This document shows, piece after piece, positions 7,120 to 14,314 of a DNA stretch of 28,174 nucleotides. The position numbers and the translations under genes were made by a program. The first letter of the stretch is position 1, and each line of letters begins with the position of its first letter. The notes under the pieces are model-generated. The model saw only the letters and a list, made by a program, of their open reading frames with translations. It searched no databases and was not told the DNA's origin. This DNA comes from Pseudomonadota bacterium (GTDB lineage Bacteria; Bdellovibrionota_C; UBA2361; OMIW01): contig OMIW01000125.1 in assembly GCA_900299205.1 (NCBI GenBank), positions 1 through 28,174 of the forward strand. The letters run 5' to 3'.

Positions 7120-8652
7120 ATGGTAAATCCGTTTGCTGAGGGGGAAAATCGAACCCTGAAACCGCCTGCGACGGCGTTAGTGATCTTCGGCGCATCGGGG
7201 GATCTCACCAATCGAAAGCTCGTTCCGGCTCTGGTCAACCTTGCACAGGACGAATATCTGCCTCCCGGATTCATCGTGATCGGGGTAGCGCGTCGGTCCC
7301 TTACACACGACCAATTTCGGGAATCCCTCTGGGAAGGGGTTAAGAAGTTTTCCCGTCGGACGATTAGTCGTGAGGTGTGGGACCGTTTTGCCCAGTCGGT
7401 ATTCTATCAATCTCTTGATGCGGGTCGTGAGGAAGATTTTGTTGCGTTGCGACGGCTCCTTGAGGAGCTCGGTCAGCAACGGGGGGACCACTACAATTAT
7501 CTCTATTATCTGGCGACAGCTCCCCACTTTTTTGGACCTATTTCGCACAATCTGCGGGTCGCTGGCCTTGTTGCAGAACCGGTTGGAGGGATTCGAGCAA
7601 CCTCATTGATCGTGGAAAAACCATTTGGCCATGATCAGGATTCTGCGGCCGAGCTTAACTCCCTCCTCAGAGAGAGCTTCGCGGAGGAGCAGATTTATCG
7701 TATCGATCATTACTTGGGCAAGGAAACGGTTCAGAATATTCTTGTCTTCCGCTTCGCGAATGGGATATTCGAGCCCCTCTGGAATTCGCGGTATATCGAT
7801 CATATCGAGATCTCGGTTTGCGAGGATATTGGAGTTCTCAATCGCGCCGAGTATTTCGATCAGAACGGAATTACGCGCGACATAGTTCAGAATCATGTCT
7901 TGCAGATGCTCTCTCTTCTCTGCATCGAGCCACCAATATCACTTTCTGATGCTGATAGTATTCGGAACGAAAAGGTAAAAGTATTGCGACTCATTCGGCG
8001 GATGACTCCAGATGAGGTCGCTCTCAACACCGTACGCGCGCAGTATACCCGTGGATTTATCCAGGGAACCGCTGTGAGTGGGTACCTCGAGGAATCCGGG
8101 GTCGCGCATCACAGTACGACCGAGACCTTTGTGGCGCTTCAGTTCGAGGTTGATAACTGGCGATGGGCGGGAGTCCCTATTTACGTACGGGTTGGGAAAC
8201 GGCTACCCAAACGGATCACTGAGATATCGGTTTTTTTCAAGGAGGCACCTCTGTCGCTCTTCAAGGGGCGACAGATCGATGAACTCCCCCAGAATGTGCT
8301 GACGATTCAGGTACAGCCAACCGAGGGAATCTCGCTTTCAGTGAACTCAAAGCCTCCTGGTCCGCGGATGCGTGTGCGGCGGGTGGAGATGGATTTTAAT
8401 TACGATCACTCGTTTGGGGTTGCGTCTCCCGAGGCGTATGAGCGATTGCTGCTCGATGCGATGAAGGGAGATGCGACGCTTTTCACCCGGAACGATGAGA
8501 TTGAGGAGGCGTGGAATCTTCTGGCACCCCTCTTTGAGGCATGGGAATCAGATCGGGCACCGCAGCTTTATAGCTACGAGGCTGGATCGTGGGGTCCTGC
8601 GGAAGCGGCTGCCTTACTGAGGAAGCGGGGTCATACCTGGCGGCGGTTGTAG
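7120..8652 (+). CDS. zwf: Glucose-6-phosphate 1-dehydrogenase
   Basis: Oxidises glucose-6-phosphate to 6-phosphogluconolactone with reduction of NADP+, the entry step of the oxidative pentose phosphate pathway. About 510 residues, normal for the family. The N-terminal Rossmann fold carries GASGDLTNRK (about residues 24-33). The active-site signature RIDHYLGKETVQN is near residue 195, and EKPFGHD and the NSRYIDHIEI region are intact, as is GVPIYVRVGKRLPKR. An ATG at 7105 is also possible; 7120 is preferred because its GAGAGG spacing matches the opcA start. It lies between tal and opcA, and the OpcA-like product is the expected assembly partner. Confidence 0.95.
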   Translation: MVNPFAEGENRTLKPPATALVIFGASGDLTNRKLVPALVNLAQDEYLPPGFIVIGVARRSLTHDQFRESLWEGVKKFSRRTISREVWDRFAQSVFYQSLDAGREEDFVALRRLLEELGQQRGDHYNYLYYLATAPHFFGPISHNLRVAGLVAEPVGGIRATSLIVEKPFGHDQDSAAELNSLLRESFAEEQIYRIDHYLGKETVQNILVFRFANGIFEPLWNSRYIDHIEISVCEDIGVLNRAEYFDQNGITRDIVQNHVLQMLSLLCIEPPISLSDADSIRNEKVKVLRLIRRMTPDEVALNTVRAQYTRGFIQGTAVSGYLEESGVAHHSTTETFVALQFEVDNWRWAGVPIYVRVGKRLPKRITEISVFFKEAPLSLFKGRQIDELPQNVLTIQVQPTEGISLSVNSKPPGPRMRVRRVEMDFNYDHSFGVASPEAYERLLLDAMKGDATLFTRNDEIEEAWNLLAPLFEAWESDRAPQLYSYEAGSWGPAEAAALLRKRGHTWRRL

Positions 8653-8754
8653 GAGTCTCCCCGGATTAGGGATTGCGGTTTCCATCGCGTCGTTGAGGTA
8701 GTGGTGTTATCGCAGAAAATCACCGGGCAGAAGTAATCATTGGGAGAGGCACCT
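8653..8754 (+). promoter_or_regulatory. opcA leader, resembles the zwf leader
   Basis: A 102-bp spacer between zwf and opcA that shares GTTGAG, an ATCG-AG block, AAGTAATCA and the GGGAGAGG ribosome site with the spacer before zwf. The spacer before the downstream SDR (9826-9951) shares only GAGTCTC and GGGAGAGG. This may be a processing or regulatory element within the operon. Confidence 0.35.
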
Positions 8755-9825
8755 ATGGCGATTGTCATTCCATCAGTGTGTGTAGAGATGGGTCAACTGG
8801 GCTCGGCACTGTCCCGCGCAGTGCGTTCGATTGAGGAACTAGGTTATCTTCGTGCCGCCCACTCGAATCTTCTCGTTTTTCATCACGACCTCGGGTCTGA
8901 TGAGTTGGGAAAATGGATAGATTCCCTCACCTTGGTAAATCCGAGTCGAGTTTTTGTAATATCGGTCAAGGATGATGCGGCGGATATATCGCTTGATGTT
9001 GGTGGGAGGTGTCATCGGGTCTCTCCCTCAGTTATCCTTTGCTCTGAGGTCGCTCAGATTACCGTTCCTCGTCACCGCATTGCGGAGCTACCCAGCGTTT
9101 TGCGAGCCCATATGTTGTCGGGAGCGCGAATTGAGGCTGTTATCTTACAGGAGTCGATTGCCGATTGGGTTGAACATCTCACCGGGGCTTTGGCGCAGAC
9201 GGTCTACCTCGATAGTCGGGTAACTGCGGGTGCGGCTCAGGCGGTCCCGCGATTCTGGTACCGAAAGGAGCGGGTCATTGATTGTGCATGGATGTGGCTC
9301 ACCCCCTGGCGTGACAGTATCAAGCAGGCGTTCGATAGGGTCGATTTGCGGGAGCGGCTCTCTGCAGTAAGCCGGATCGTTTTTCGCATGACGCCGGGCG
9401 AGGACGTATCGCTTCTCTCTCTTCTGCTCCTTCCCGGGTGGATTCAGGGGAGATTGGGGCTCGAGGTTCGGGAGGTGCGTGGGGATACAGTTGCGTTGGC
9501 TACTGAGAATGGCCGCTCCGTCGAGTTTGTCTTCGAGGGGGCCTCCTGCGGAGAGGGGGAGCTCGCCTCGGAGGGGATCGTGGGAGGAATCTCCTTCGTC
9601 GGAAGGAGCGGGGAGCCGTTCTTGCAACTGAGGCGATCAGGAAGCCTTCTTGAGGGGCAGTTTGAGGAGCGAGGATGTTGGGCCCCGCTGCGCCGTTACG
9701 ACGGGCAGGAGAGTCGCGAGTTACTTGAGCGTTACTTTTTGATAGGAGCCTCTATGACTCACTATCCCTCATCGTTTCGGAATGCAGTCCGTTTATTGGA
9801 AGGGGGTGTTTTAGCGCTCAGTTAG
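8755..9825 (+). CDS. opcA: OpcA-type glucose-6-phosphate dehydrogenase assembly protein
   Basis: A 356-residue protein beginning at the ATG at 8755 with GGGAGAGG upstream; an earlier TTG at 8740 is unlikely. The pattern fits OpcA: an N-terminal alpha/beta part (RAAHSNLLVFHHD, VNPSRVFVISV, CSEVAQITVP, with SVLRAHMLSGA), a middle portion with VYLDSR and a long helical ARVW-like segment (WMWLTPWRDSIKQAFD near residue 178), and a C-terminal beta-rich part. OpcA binds and allosterically activates or assembles G6PDH in cyanobacteria and actinobacteria. Position directly after zwf supports the call. No enzymatic motif is present. OpcA is uncommon outside those phyla as far as I know, which makes the context informative. 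Confidence 0.85.
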   Translation: MAIVIPSVCVEMGQLGSALSRAVRSIEELGYLRAAHSNLLVFHHDLGSDELGKWIDSLTLVNPSRVFVISVKDDAADISLDVGGRCHRVSPSVILCSEVAQITVPRHRIAELPSVLRAHMLSGARIEAVILQESIADWVEHLTGALAQTVYLDSRVTAGAAQAVPRFWYRKERVIDCAWMWLTPWRDSIKQAFDRVDLRERLSAVSRIVFRMTPGEDVSLLSLLLLPGWIQGRLGLEVREVRGDTVALATENGRSVEFVFEGASCGEGELASEGIVGGISFVGRSGEPFLQLRRSGSLLEGQFEERGCWAPLRRYDGQESRELLERYFLIGASMTHYPSSFRNAVRLLEGGVLALS

Positions 9826-9895
9826 GTGGTGCTAAAAGGCCCAGCCAAAGGTTTCAGAGTCTCGCTTCCATTTGTAAGATCAATTCTTTACCGAG

Positions 9896-9905
9896 CTTAC
9901 GTAAG
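9896..9905. promoter_or_regulatory. 10-bp palindrome before the SDR gene
   Basis: CTTACGTAAG is a perfect palindrome 46 bases before the SDR start codon, in a 126-bp spacer. It could be a small operator; a 10-bp palindrome may also occur by chance. Confidence 0.25.
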
Positions 9906-9951
9906 GGGTCCAGCCGGTCTCGAGGCTCTTTGATCTAGGGAGAGGCAAGCA

Positions 9952-10734
9952 ATGGAGATTGCACGAGGTACTCGGGTGGCCGTGTTTGGGGCAACGTCCG
10001 ACATCGGCGCCCAGTTTGTAGCTGAGTGTGCTCAAAGGGGAGCCCGTCTTTTCGTGGTTGGTCGCAATCGTGATGCCCTTGAGCGGATCGCCGATGATGC
10101 CCGGGTGCGAGGCGGCGGGTCGGCCGAGATGGTAACAACAGAGGAGTTCGATTTTTCCTGTCTTTCCGAGATTGAAGGGCTTGGTGAACGGGCATGGATG
10201 GCGCTTGGTGGGATCGACGTTGCAGCGATCTTTTATGGTGTACTATCGCCTTCGCCTGCTGAAAGAGGACTCGCGCCGGTTGAGCTCGAGGAGCAGATCC
10301 GGGTAAACTTCACGAGTCCAGCGGCGCTGCTTTCCACCATCGGAGCGAGGATGGCTGAAGCTCACCAACAAGACGGCTCTGTCAGAGGAGTGCTTGTTGC
10401 GGTGACATCGGTCGCAGGTGATCGAGGCCGGGGGAGTAATTATCCCTATGGAAGCGCCAAGGCAGGTTTGAGTGCATATTGCTCGGGACTTGGTCAGGCA
10501 TTGGCTCCGCGGGGAGTTTCGGTGATTGATGTGCGACCAGGATTCGTCGCCACAAAAATGACGAGACACCTGAAGATAACCCCTCTATTTGCGAGTCCCG
10601 AATCAATCGCGCGGGGGATGGTTCAAGCCATACATCGAGAGACTCCTGTCGTGTATCTTCCGTGGTTTTGGCGATTAATCATGGGGGTCATTGTCCGCAT
10701 TCCGAGCCGGATTTTTCGGAAGTTATCGATCTAG
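9952..10734 (+). CDS. Short-chain dehydrogenase/reductase, DprE2-like
   Basis: A 260-residue NAD(P)-dependent SDR. It has the cofactor loop GATSDIG (residues 13-19), the NxxxG-like segment at 90-96 (VAAIFYG), the catalytic Ser in VTSVAGDRGRGSNY (S153) and YGSAK (Y166, K170), followed by DVRPGFVATKMT. The block SVAGDRGRGSNYPYGSAKAG and the hydrophobic C-terminus (WFWRLIMGVIVRIPSRIF) resemble DprE2-type reductases that act with DprE1 on polyprenyl-phospho-pentose. No DprE1 partner is in the window, so the substrate is open. Start: AGGGAGAGG lies 7 bases before the ATG. It follows opcA and precedes a lipoprotein gene in the same direction. Confidence 0.8.
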   Translation: MEIARGTRVAVFGATSDIGAQFVAECAQRGARLFVVGRNRDALERIADDARVRGGGSAEMVTTEEFDFSCLSEIEGLGERAWMALGGIDVAAIFYGVLSPSPAERGLAPVELEEQIRVNFTSPAALLSTIGARMAEAHQQDGSVRGVLVAVTSVAGDRGRGSNYPYGSAKAGLSAYCSGLGQALAPRGVSVIDVRPGFVATKMTRHLKITPLFASPESIARGMVQAIHRETPVVYLPWFWRLIMGVIVRIPSRIFRKLSI

Positions 10735-10787
10735 CCGAGTCAGGCGGTCGAGAGGTTAGCTGCAGTTATCATCTCAGAGCGAGTGTT

Positions 10788-11741
10788 GTGTTTTCTCTTC
10801 TTCCTCGATTAGTCCCTTTCGTAATCACTTTTGTGTGGATTGTCGGCTGTGCGCTGCCTCCCCGGTCCTTCGAGGGGCCGCTTAAGGGGGGGATCGAGCA
10901 AAATGAGGTAAAGGTCGCGACCCTCACTGAGAGAGGTATGGCAGCGTTCCGCGCTGGAAACGGTGAAGAGGCGGTTGAACTTTTCAGGATGGCGTTTAGG
11001 CTCGCTCCCGAGTCAATTCCAGTAGCGCGTAACCTAGGTACCTCCCTCCTTCAGATCGGGGCATTCGAGGATGCAGAGCGGATATTTTCCTCACTGATTG
11101 AGCGCCGTCCTCAGGATCCCGACCTATTGTTCTCTCGAGCAAATGCCCGTCGAGGTCAACATCTCTTTCGACAGGCACTCGATGATTATCGACAAGCGCT
11201 CGCTTTTGCTGAGGAGCTTGTGCCCTCTGACGAGAAGGGGCGAGGTCGGGCAGCAACGATCGCACGCACACTCGCCGATGCGCTGTTCCGGGTTGGATTG
11301 TTGGCTGAAAGCCGGTGTACATCCGAGCGGGTTTTGTTGTTCTCTTCCTCGAGAGACGATATTCGTCGCCATGCCCGTCTCCTTCGCGGAATGGGGTTAT
11401 ACATCCTCTCCCGTCAGGTGATTGAGGGGCGACTTACTCAGGCAGAGTTGGCTCAAGAGCCAACGCTGCTATTCGAGCTTGCTCTGGCCGAATTTGCGCT
11501 CAACGAATCTGATCGGTTTGAGAAACGGAAGGCAGAAGCGCTCTCCGCCGCAGCGGGGGACCCACTTCTCAGCGAGCAGTTTAAGTCCGTTTTTCAGCTT
11601 GCAGACGAAACCGCAGAACCTGATCTCTCAAAAGGTGCGGCATTTCTCGTTTCGGAGCGGCTTTTTCTCCCCGATATCATGGCGGAGCGGTTAGTCACCT
11701 TAACCGAAGTACCCTCAAACCAACCTGAATCAGTACCATGA
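10788..11741 (+). CDS. TPR-repeat lipoprotein
   Basis: A 317-residue protein if it starts at the GTG at 10788, which gives a short lipoprotein signal (MFSLLPRLVPFVITFVWIVGC, lipobox IVGC with Cys as residue 21). The frame stays open back to a GTG at 10662 that would overlap the SDR gene, but that start spoils the signal peptide. Residues about 48-145 show tetratricopeptide-like helical pairs (MAAFRAGNGEEAVELFRMAFRLAPES, NLGTSLLQIGAFEDAERIFSSLIERRPQDPDLLFSRANARRGQ), with further helices to residue 260. TPR lipoproteins act as periplasmic scaffolds; no partner is evident. The stop overlaps the next start (ATGA), so the two are probably translationally coupled. Confidence 0.75.
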   Translation: MFSLLPRLVPFVITFVWIVGCALPPRSFEGPLKGGIEQNEVKVATLTERGMAAFRAGNGEEAVELFRMAFRLAPESIPVARNLGTSLLQIGAFEDAERIFSSLIERRPQDPDLLFSRANARRGQHLFRQALDDYRQALAFAEELVPSDEKGRGRAATIARTLADALFRVGLLAESRCTSERVLLFSSSRDDIRRHARLLRGMGLYILSRQVIEGRLTQAELAQEPTLLFELALAEFALNESDRFEKRKAEALSAAAGDPLLSEQFKSVFQLADETAEPDLSKGAAFLVSERLFLPDIMAERLVTLTEVPSNQPESVP

Positions 11742-12370
11742 CGGAGCACATCTTCACCTTCGAACCAGGAAGCGACGAGGTCGCCCCTCTATTTGTTTTT
11801 GTTCATGGAAGAGCAGGAACGGTGGGGGTGATGAACGGATTTTCGCGCTCTATTCCCGTGGGTATGGCTCGGCTGTTTATCCAGGCGCCGATTCCCGATC
11901 CAATTGGAGGTTTTCCGTGGTGGCTGGTAGATGATGCAAGTGCGGATCCTTGGAGGGCTTCGTATCTTCTCGATGATATCCTATCATCGGTGCTCACCAA
12001 ACTCGGGATAAAACCTCGATGCATGATCGCGCTTGGCTTTTCTCAAGGGGGGGCGGTCCTTGCAATGGCTCTTCAGCGAAATCCCACGCTCTTTTCCGGG
12101 TTAGCGATGCTTGCCAGCTTTGTTATTCGCTCTCCCATTCCTGTGCCTTTGGGCGGTACCCCAGATATCTTCATTGCACACGGCGAGCACGATGAGGTCG
12201 TGTCCCTCGCGGCTGCGGAGGAGGGTGCCCAGTATCTGAGCGGGCTCGGGTGGCCCACCACCATGGTCGTTGATTCGGTCGGTCATAAAGTGGGGGTACA
12301 GGGGATTCGAGGGCTTCGTGAGTGGGCAACGCGGGTTGCGTGGGATGGGATTATTCGGGAACAAAATTAA
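11738..12370 (+). CDS. Alpha/beta hydrolase, phospholipase/carboxylesterase type
   Basis: A 210-residue esterase-like protein. Strand and oxyanion segment FVFVHGRAG lie at 19-27, the nucleophile elbow GFSQGG at 100-105 (Ser102), the acid in AHGEHDEVV (Asp152), and the catalytic His in VGHKVG (His183). Length and motif order fit the phospholipase/carboxylesterase group that cleaves short acyl esters. No signal peptide is present, so it is probably cytoplasmic. Its ATG overlaps the stop of the TPR lipoprotein by four bases. The natural substrate cannot be told from sequence. Confidence 0.85.
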   Translation: MTEHIFTFEPGSDEVAPLFVFVHGRAGTVGVMNGFSRSIPVGMARLFIQAPIPDPIGGFPWWLVDDASADPWRASYLLDDILSSVLTKLGIKPRCMIALGFSQGGAVLAMALQRNPTLFSGLAMLASFVIRSPIPVPLGGTPDIFIAHGEHDEVVSLAAAEEGAQYLSGLGWPTTMVVDSVGHKVGVQGIRGLREWATRVAWDGIIREQN

Positions 12371-12382
12371 GGGACCCTGTTT

Positions 12383-13213
12383 ATGCGAAGATTAAATTTT
12401 CTGATGGCGCTCTGTTTCGCTGCATTTTGTACCGCGTGTGGCGGCGGCGGAGGTGATAGCGAGCAGAGTTCAAATGCATGTGGTGCCATCGGGTTACCGA
12501 CAAAGATAATTAACGGAGACTCGTGCACAGATATCGGGCGCTCCCCGATTGTTCGTGTCGGTGCCCTGGTGCAGAGAGGGCAGGGAGTCGAGTTATCTTT
12601 ATTCTGCACCGGCACGATGATAGCACCTGATGCGGTGCTTACGGCGGCGCACTGTTTTTTGGGGAACGATTCGAGAGTTAGTACAGGTATCATCTTTGGA
12701 GAACAGGGAAGCGCTGAATACGTGCGGGCGACGCAGGTTTCGCTTGCTCCCGGTTTTACCCTAAATGGAGAAGTTGACCGCCTTTTCAATGATGCGGCGG
12801 TGATGAAGCTTGAACGTGCGCCCGGTCTTCCGACCCTTCCTCTCCTCGCATCCCGCTCCCCAGCAGTTGGAGAGCTCGGCTTTGTGTATGGGTACGGTTT
12901 GCGGAATGTCAACGATGAGAAGGGTGAAACCGGCGATTTTATTTCGCTGGAGGCGGGGACTATGACGGTAGATACGGTCACCCCGGACCATCTGTTCGTT
13001 CTCTTCGGAGGGGGTGGCGTGAACGTCTGTAATGGTGATTCGGGAGGTCCACTCCTTGTGCCAGTGAATGGACGACTCGCTATCGCCGGTGTTGTTTCTC
13101 AGGGGAACGTTGAGGGATGCGCGGCAGGGGATTTTACGACCTACACAAATCTTCAGTCGCCTGCGGTAAGAACATGGCTGGATGGTGTCGCGCCGACCCG
13201 GGATCAAGCGTAG
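12383..13213 (+). CDS. Trypsin-like serine protease lipoprotein
   Basis: A 276-residue S1-family peptidase. It begins with a lipoprotein signal (MRRLNFLMALCFAAFCTAC, Cys19) followed by a flexible Gly/Ser run. The catalytic triad is visible: His90 in LTAAHC, Asp137 in NDAAVMKL, and Ser220 in CNGDSGGPLL. The activation-like segment KIINGDSC is near residue 41 and extra cysteines suggest disulfides. It should sit on the outer or inner membrane facing the periplasm or exterior. AAGGGA precedes the ATG by about 8 bases, and only 12 bases separate it from the hydrolase gene, so it probably ends the rightward transcript. Specificity is not predictable from the visible residues. Confidence 0.9.
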   Translation: MRRLNFLMALCFAAFCTACGGGGGDSEQSSNACGAIGLPTKIINGDSCTDIGRSPIVRVGALVQRGQGVELSLFCTGTMIAPDAVLTAAHCFLGNDSRVSTGIIFGEQGSAEYVRATQVSLAPGFTLNGEVDRLFNDAAVMKLERAPGLPTLPLLASRSPAVGELGFVYGYGLRNVNDEKGETGDFISLEAGTMTVDTVTPDHLFVLFGGGGVNVCNGDSGGPLLVPVNGRLAIAGVVSQGNVEGCAAGDFTTYTNLQSPAVRTWLDGVAPTRDQA

Positions 13214-13229
13214 TGCCGGTGCATCGAGG

Positions 13230-13265
13230 TATCGAGAATGGCTAGCGTATCGAGAGGTGGCTAGC
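13230..13265. repeat. Imperfect direct repeat, two 17-18-bp copies
   Basis: TATCGAGAATGGCTAGC (13230-13246) and TATCGAGAGGTGGCTAGC (13248-13265) lie one base apart and differ by a substitution and a one-base insertion. They are located just after the protease stop codon. Confidence 0.6.
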
Positions 13266-13295
13266 TTAGGGGATCTGACAGGGGAAGGCTGGTCT

Positions 13296-13339
13296 CCCAA
13301 GAAGATCCCAAGAAGATCCCAAGAAGATCCCAAGAAGAT
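13296..13339. repeat. Four exact tandem copies of an 11-bp unit next to the tRNA 3' end
   Basis: The unit CCCAAGAAGAT is repeated four times without error and ends one base before the tRNA CCA end. On the minus strand this is the region immediately downstream of the tRNA (ATCTTCTTGGG units). Tandem arrays here may vary in number between strains, and a tRNA 3' end is also a usual integration site. Confidence 0.85.
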
Positions 13340-13340
13340 A

Positions 13341-13417
13341 TGGTGGCCCCGGCAGGACTTGAACCCGCGACCTACCGGTTATGAGCCGGCTGCTCTAACC
13401 AACTGAGCTACAGGGCC
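13341..13417 (-). tRNA. tRNA with CAU anticodon (Ile2 or Met)
   Basis: A 77-nt cloverleaf with encoded CCA. The acceptor GGCCCTG pairs with CGGGGCC, the D arm is AGCTCAGTTGGTTAGAGC, the anticodon loop is CTCATAA on a GCCGG/CCGGT stem, and the T arm is GCGGG-TTCAAGT-CCTGC. The CAU anticodon could be elongator Met, or Ile2 if C34 is modified to lysidine. Positions 4 and 5 of the acceptor are C-G pairs, which TilS prefers in E. coli Ile2, so I lean to Ile2. It is not a typical initiator. A possible -10 (TAATAT) lies upstream on the minus strand near 13470. Confidence 0.95.
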
Positions 13418-13540
13418 ACACTCCCCCTACTGTGCCACCAAAGGCCGGAGGAATCTAGGGGGTTGGTTCCATATTATTTCGTTTAGTTTGAGGCCCCCCC
13501 CTGCCGAGTCGAGAGGCCTTTGGGTTGAAAGGACTAGGGA

Positions 13541-13570
13541 AAAATGGGCTGGTGCAAAGGACACCAGCCC
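13541..13570 (-). terminator. Intrinsic terminator of the 67-residue gene
   Basis: GGGCTGGTG (13546-13554) pairs perfectly with CACCAGCCC (13562-13570), with a 7-nt loop, and is followed on the minus strand by ATTTTT. It begins 5 bases after the stop codon of the small gene. The stem core matches the terminator at 13854-13887. Confidence 0.85.
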
Positions 13571-13575
13571 TGGAG

Positions 13576-13779
13576 CTATCCGTCGACCCGAGGGGGACCC
13601 GGAAGCATGTGGAACCCGAGGCGAATCATCTCGTCAGCTTGTCGTTCAAGCCGCCGCTGTTCAAGTAGCTGTCTGAGGGATTTAAACCACCCAGTGGGGA
13701 GTGTATCTCGGTGCCTCAGAAGTTCCTCTGCTGAATCGAAGCACCTGAGCCCTGACCTTTTGAGAGTTTCGCCTTCCAT
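13576..13779 (-). CDS. Small protein, 67 residues, unknown function
   Basis: Reads MEGETLKRSGLRCFDSAEE and onward. It has no signal peptide or membrane segment. The middle (residues about 30-55, WFKSLRQLLEQRRLERQADEMI) is a strongly amphipathic basic helix. The case for a real gene is its surroundings: promoter-like boxes upstream (13806-13835) and a strong terminator 5 bases after the stop. AGG lies very close to the ATG, so the ribosome site is weak. I do not recognise the family. Confidence 0.6.
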   Translation of the reverse strand: MEGETLKRSGLRCFDSAEELLRHRDTLPTGWFKSLRQLLEQRRLERQADEMIRLGFHMLPGPPRVDG

Positions 13780-13805
13780 AACCTAGGCACAAACGCTGTT
13801 CCCCT

Positions 13806-13835
13806 AGAATATCCTTTCGCCCCCCCGTTCGTCAA
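13806..13835 (-). promoter_or_regulatory. Sigma-70-like promoter for the 67-residue gene
   Basis: On the minus strand TTGACG (13830-13835) and TATTCT (13806-13811) are 18 bases apart, and the start codon lies 26 bases further on. The spacer contains a run of G. Confidence 0.55.
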
Positions 13836-13853
13836 CGACGATGAGCGCGCAGG

Positions 13854-13887
13854 AAAAAAAACAGCTGGTGAGTTTTGTCACCAGCTG
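13854..13887 (-). terminator. Intrinsic terminator of the 76-residue gene
   Basis: CAGCTGGTGA (13862-13871) and TCACCAGCTG (13878-13887) form a perfect 10-bp stem with a 6-nt loop, followed on the minus strand by eight T. It lies 23 bases beyond the stop codon at 13911. Confidence 0.9.
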
Positions 13888-13910
13888 GGGTAGGGGAACC
13901 GCTGCCGTTT

Positions 13911-14141
13911 TTACATCGGCGAAATTGGAATGAACACGGGTGCTGGGGGGGGAGATGACTCACACCGACTCGGCATCATCAATGCCAAGTATCCTAGCTC
14001 CTCTGTCTGATCGGCCTGCAGTCGAAGGAGCCAAGCCCGAATCACGCCGAAGGGCCGCTTTTGCGCAAGGGAGGCCCTTTCGCGAAGCCGCGTCGCCTCG
14101 GCGAAGAAGGGCTCGGCGATTGCGATCAGCTCGTCTTCCAT
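13911..14141 (-). CDS. Small protein, 76 residues, unknown function
   Basis: Reads MEDELIAIAEPFFAEATRL, then a helical stretch RERASLAQKRPFGVIRAWLLRLQADQTEELGYLALMM and a Pro-rich tail (SSPPPAPVFIPISPM). There is no signal peptide. AAGG sits 5 bases before the ATG at 14141. Promoter-like boxes lie upstream (14166-14195) and a strong terminator follows, so this is a complete single-gene unit. The family is unknown. Its architecture parallels the next small gene (13576-13779), although the proteins show little clear similarity. Confidence 0.65.
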   Translation of the reverse strand: MEDELIAIAEPFFAEATRLRERASLAQKRPFGVIRAWLLRLQADQTEELGYLALMMPSRCESSPPPAPVFIPISPM

Positions 14142-14165
14142 GAAACCTTTGGTGAATCTTCATTG

Positions 14166-14195
14166 TGGATACCTCGAGAGAGGCTTCTGTGTCAA
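14166..14195 (-). promoter_or_regulatory. Sigma-70-like promoter for the 76-residue gene
   Basis: On the minus strand TTGACA (14190-14195, a perfect -35) is 18 bases from TATCCA (14166-14171, a weak -10). The start codon is about 24 bases downstream of the -10. Confidence 0.5.
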
Positions 14196-14314
14196 GGATA
14201 TGAGTTCCGCAAGTACGATCCTTTCGCCGCTTGAGAAGGGGATCTGTGATTGTTGATGAAGGTGTAGGTCTCTTTTTGTGGGACAGCATGGGTGGAGATG
14301 GGTTTCGACCGGTA

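Noticed and set aside
12367-12981. 204-codon minus-strand frame
   Set aside because: Lies antisense to the serine protease, whose catalytic triad and lipobox prove the plus frame.
13296-13339. Possible CRISPR array
   Set aside because: The 11-bp units are directly adjacent with no spacers and no cas gene is nearby.
13182-13406. 74-codon frame ending in WPRQDLNPRPTGYEPAALTN
   Set aside because: This is the familiar false translation of the antisense strand of a tRNA.
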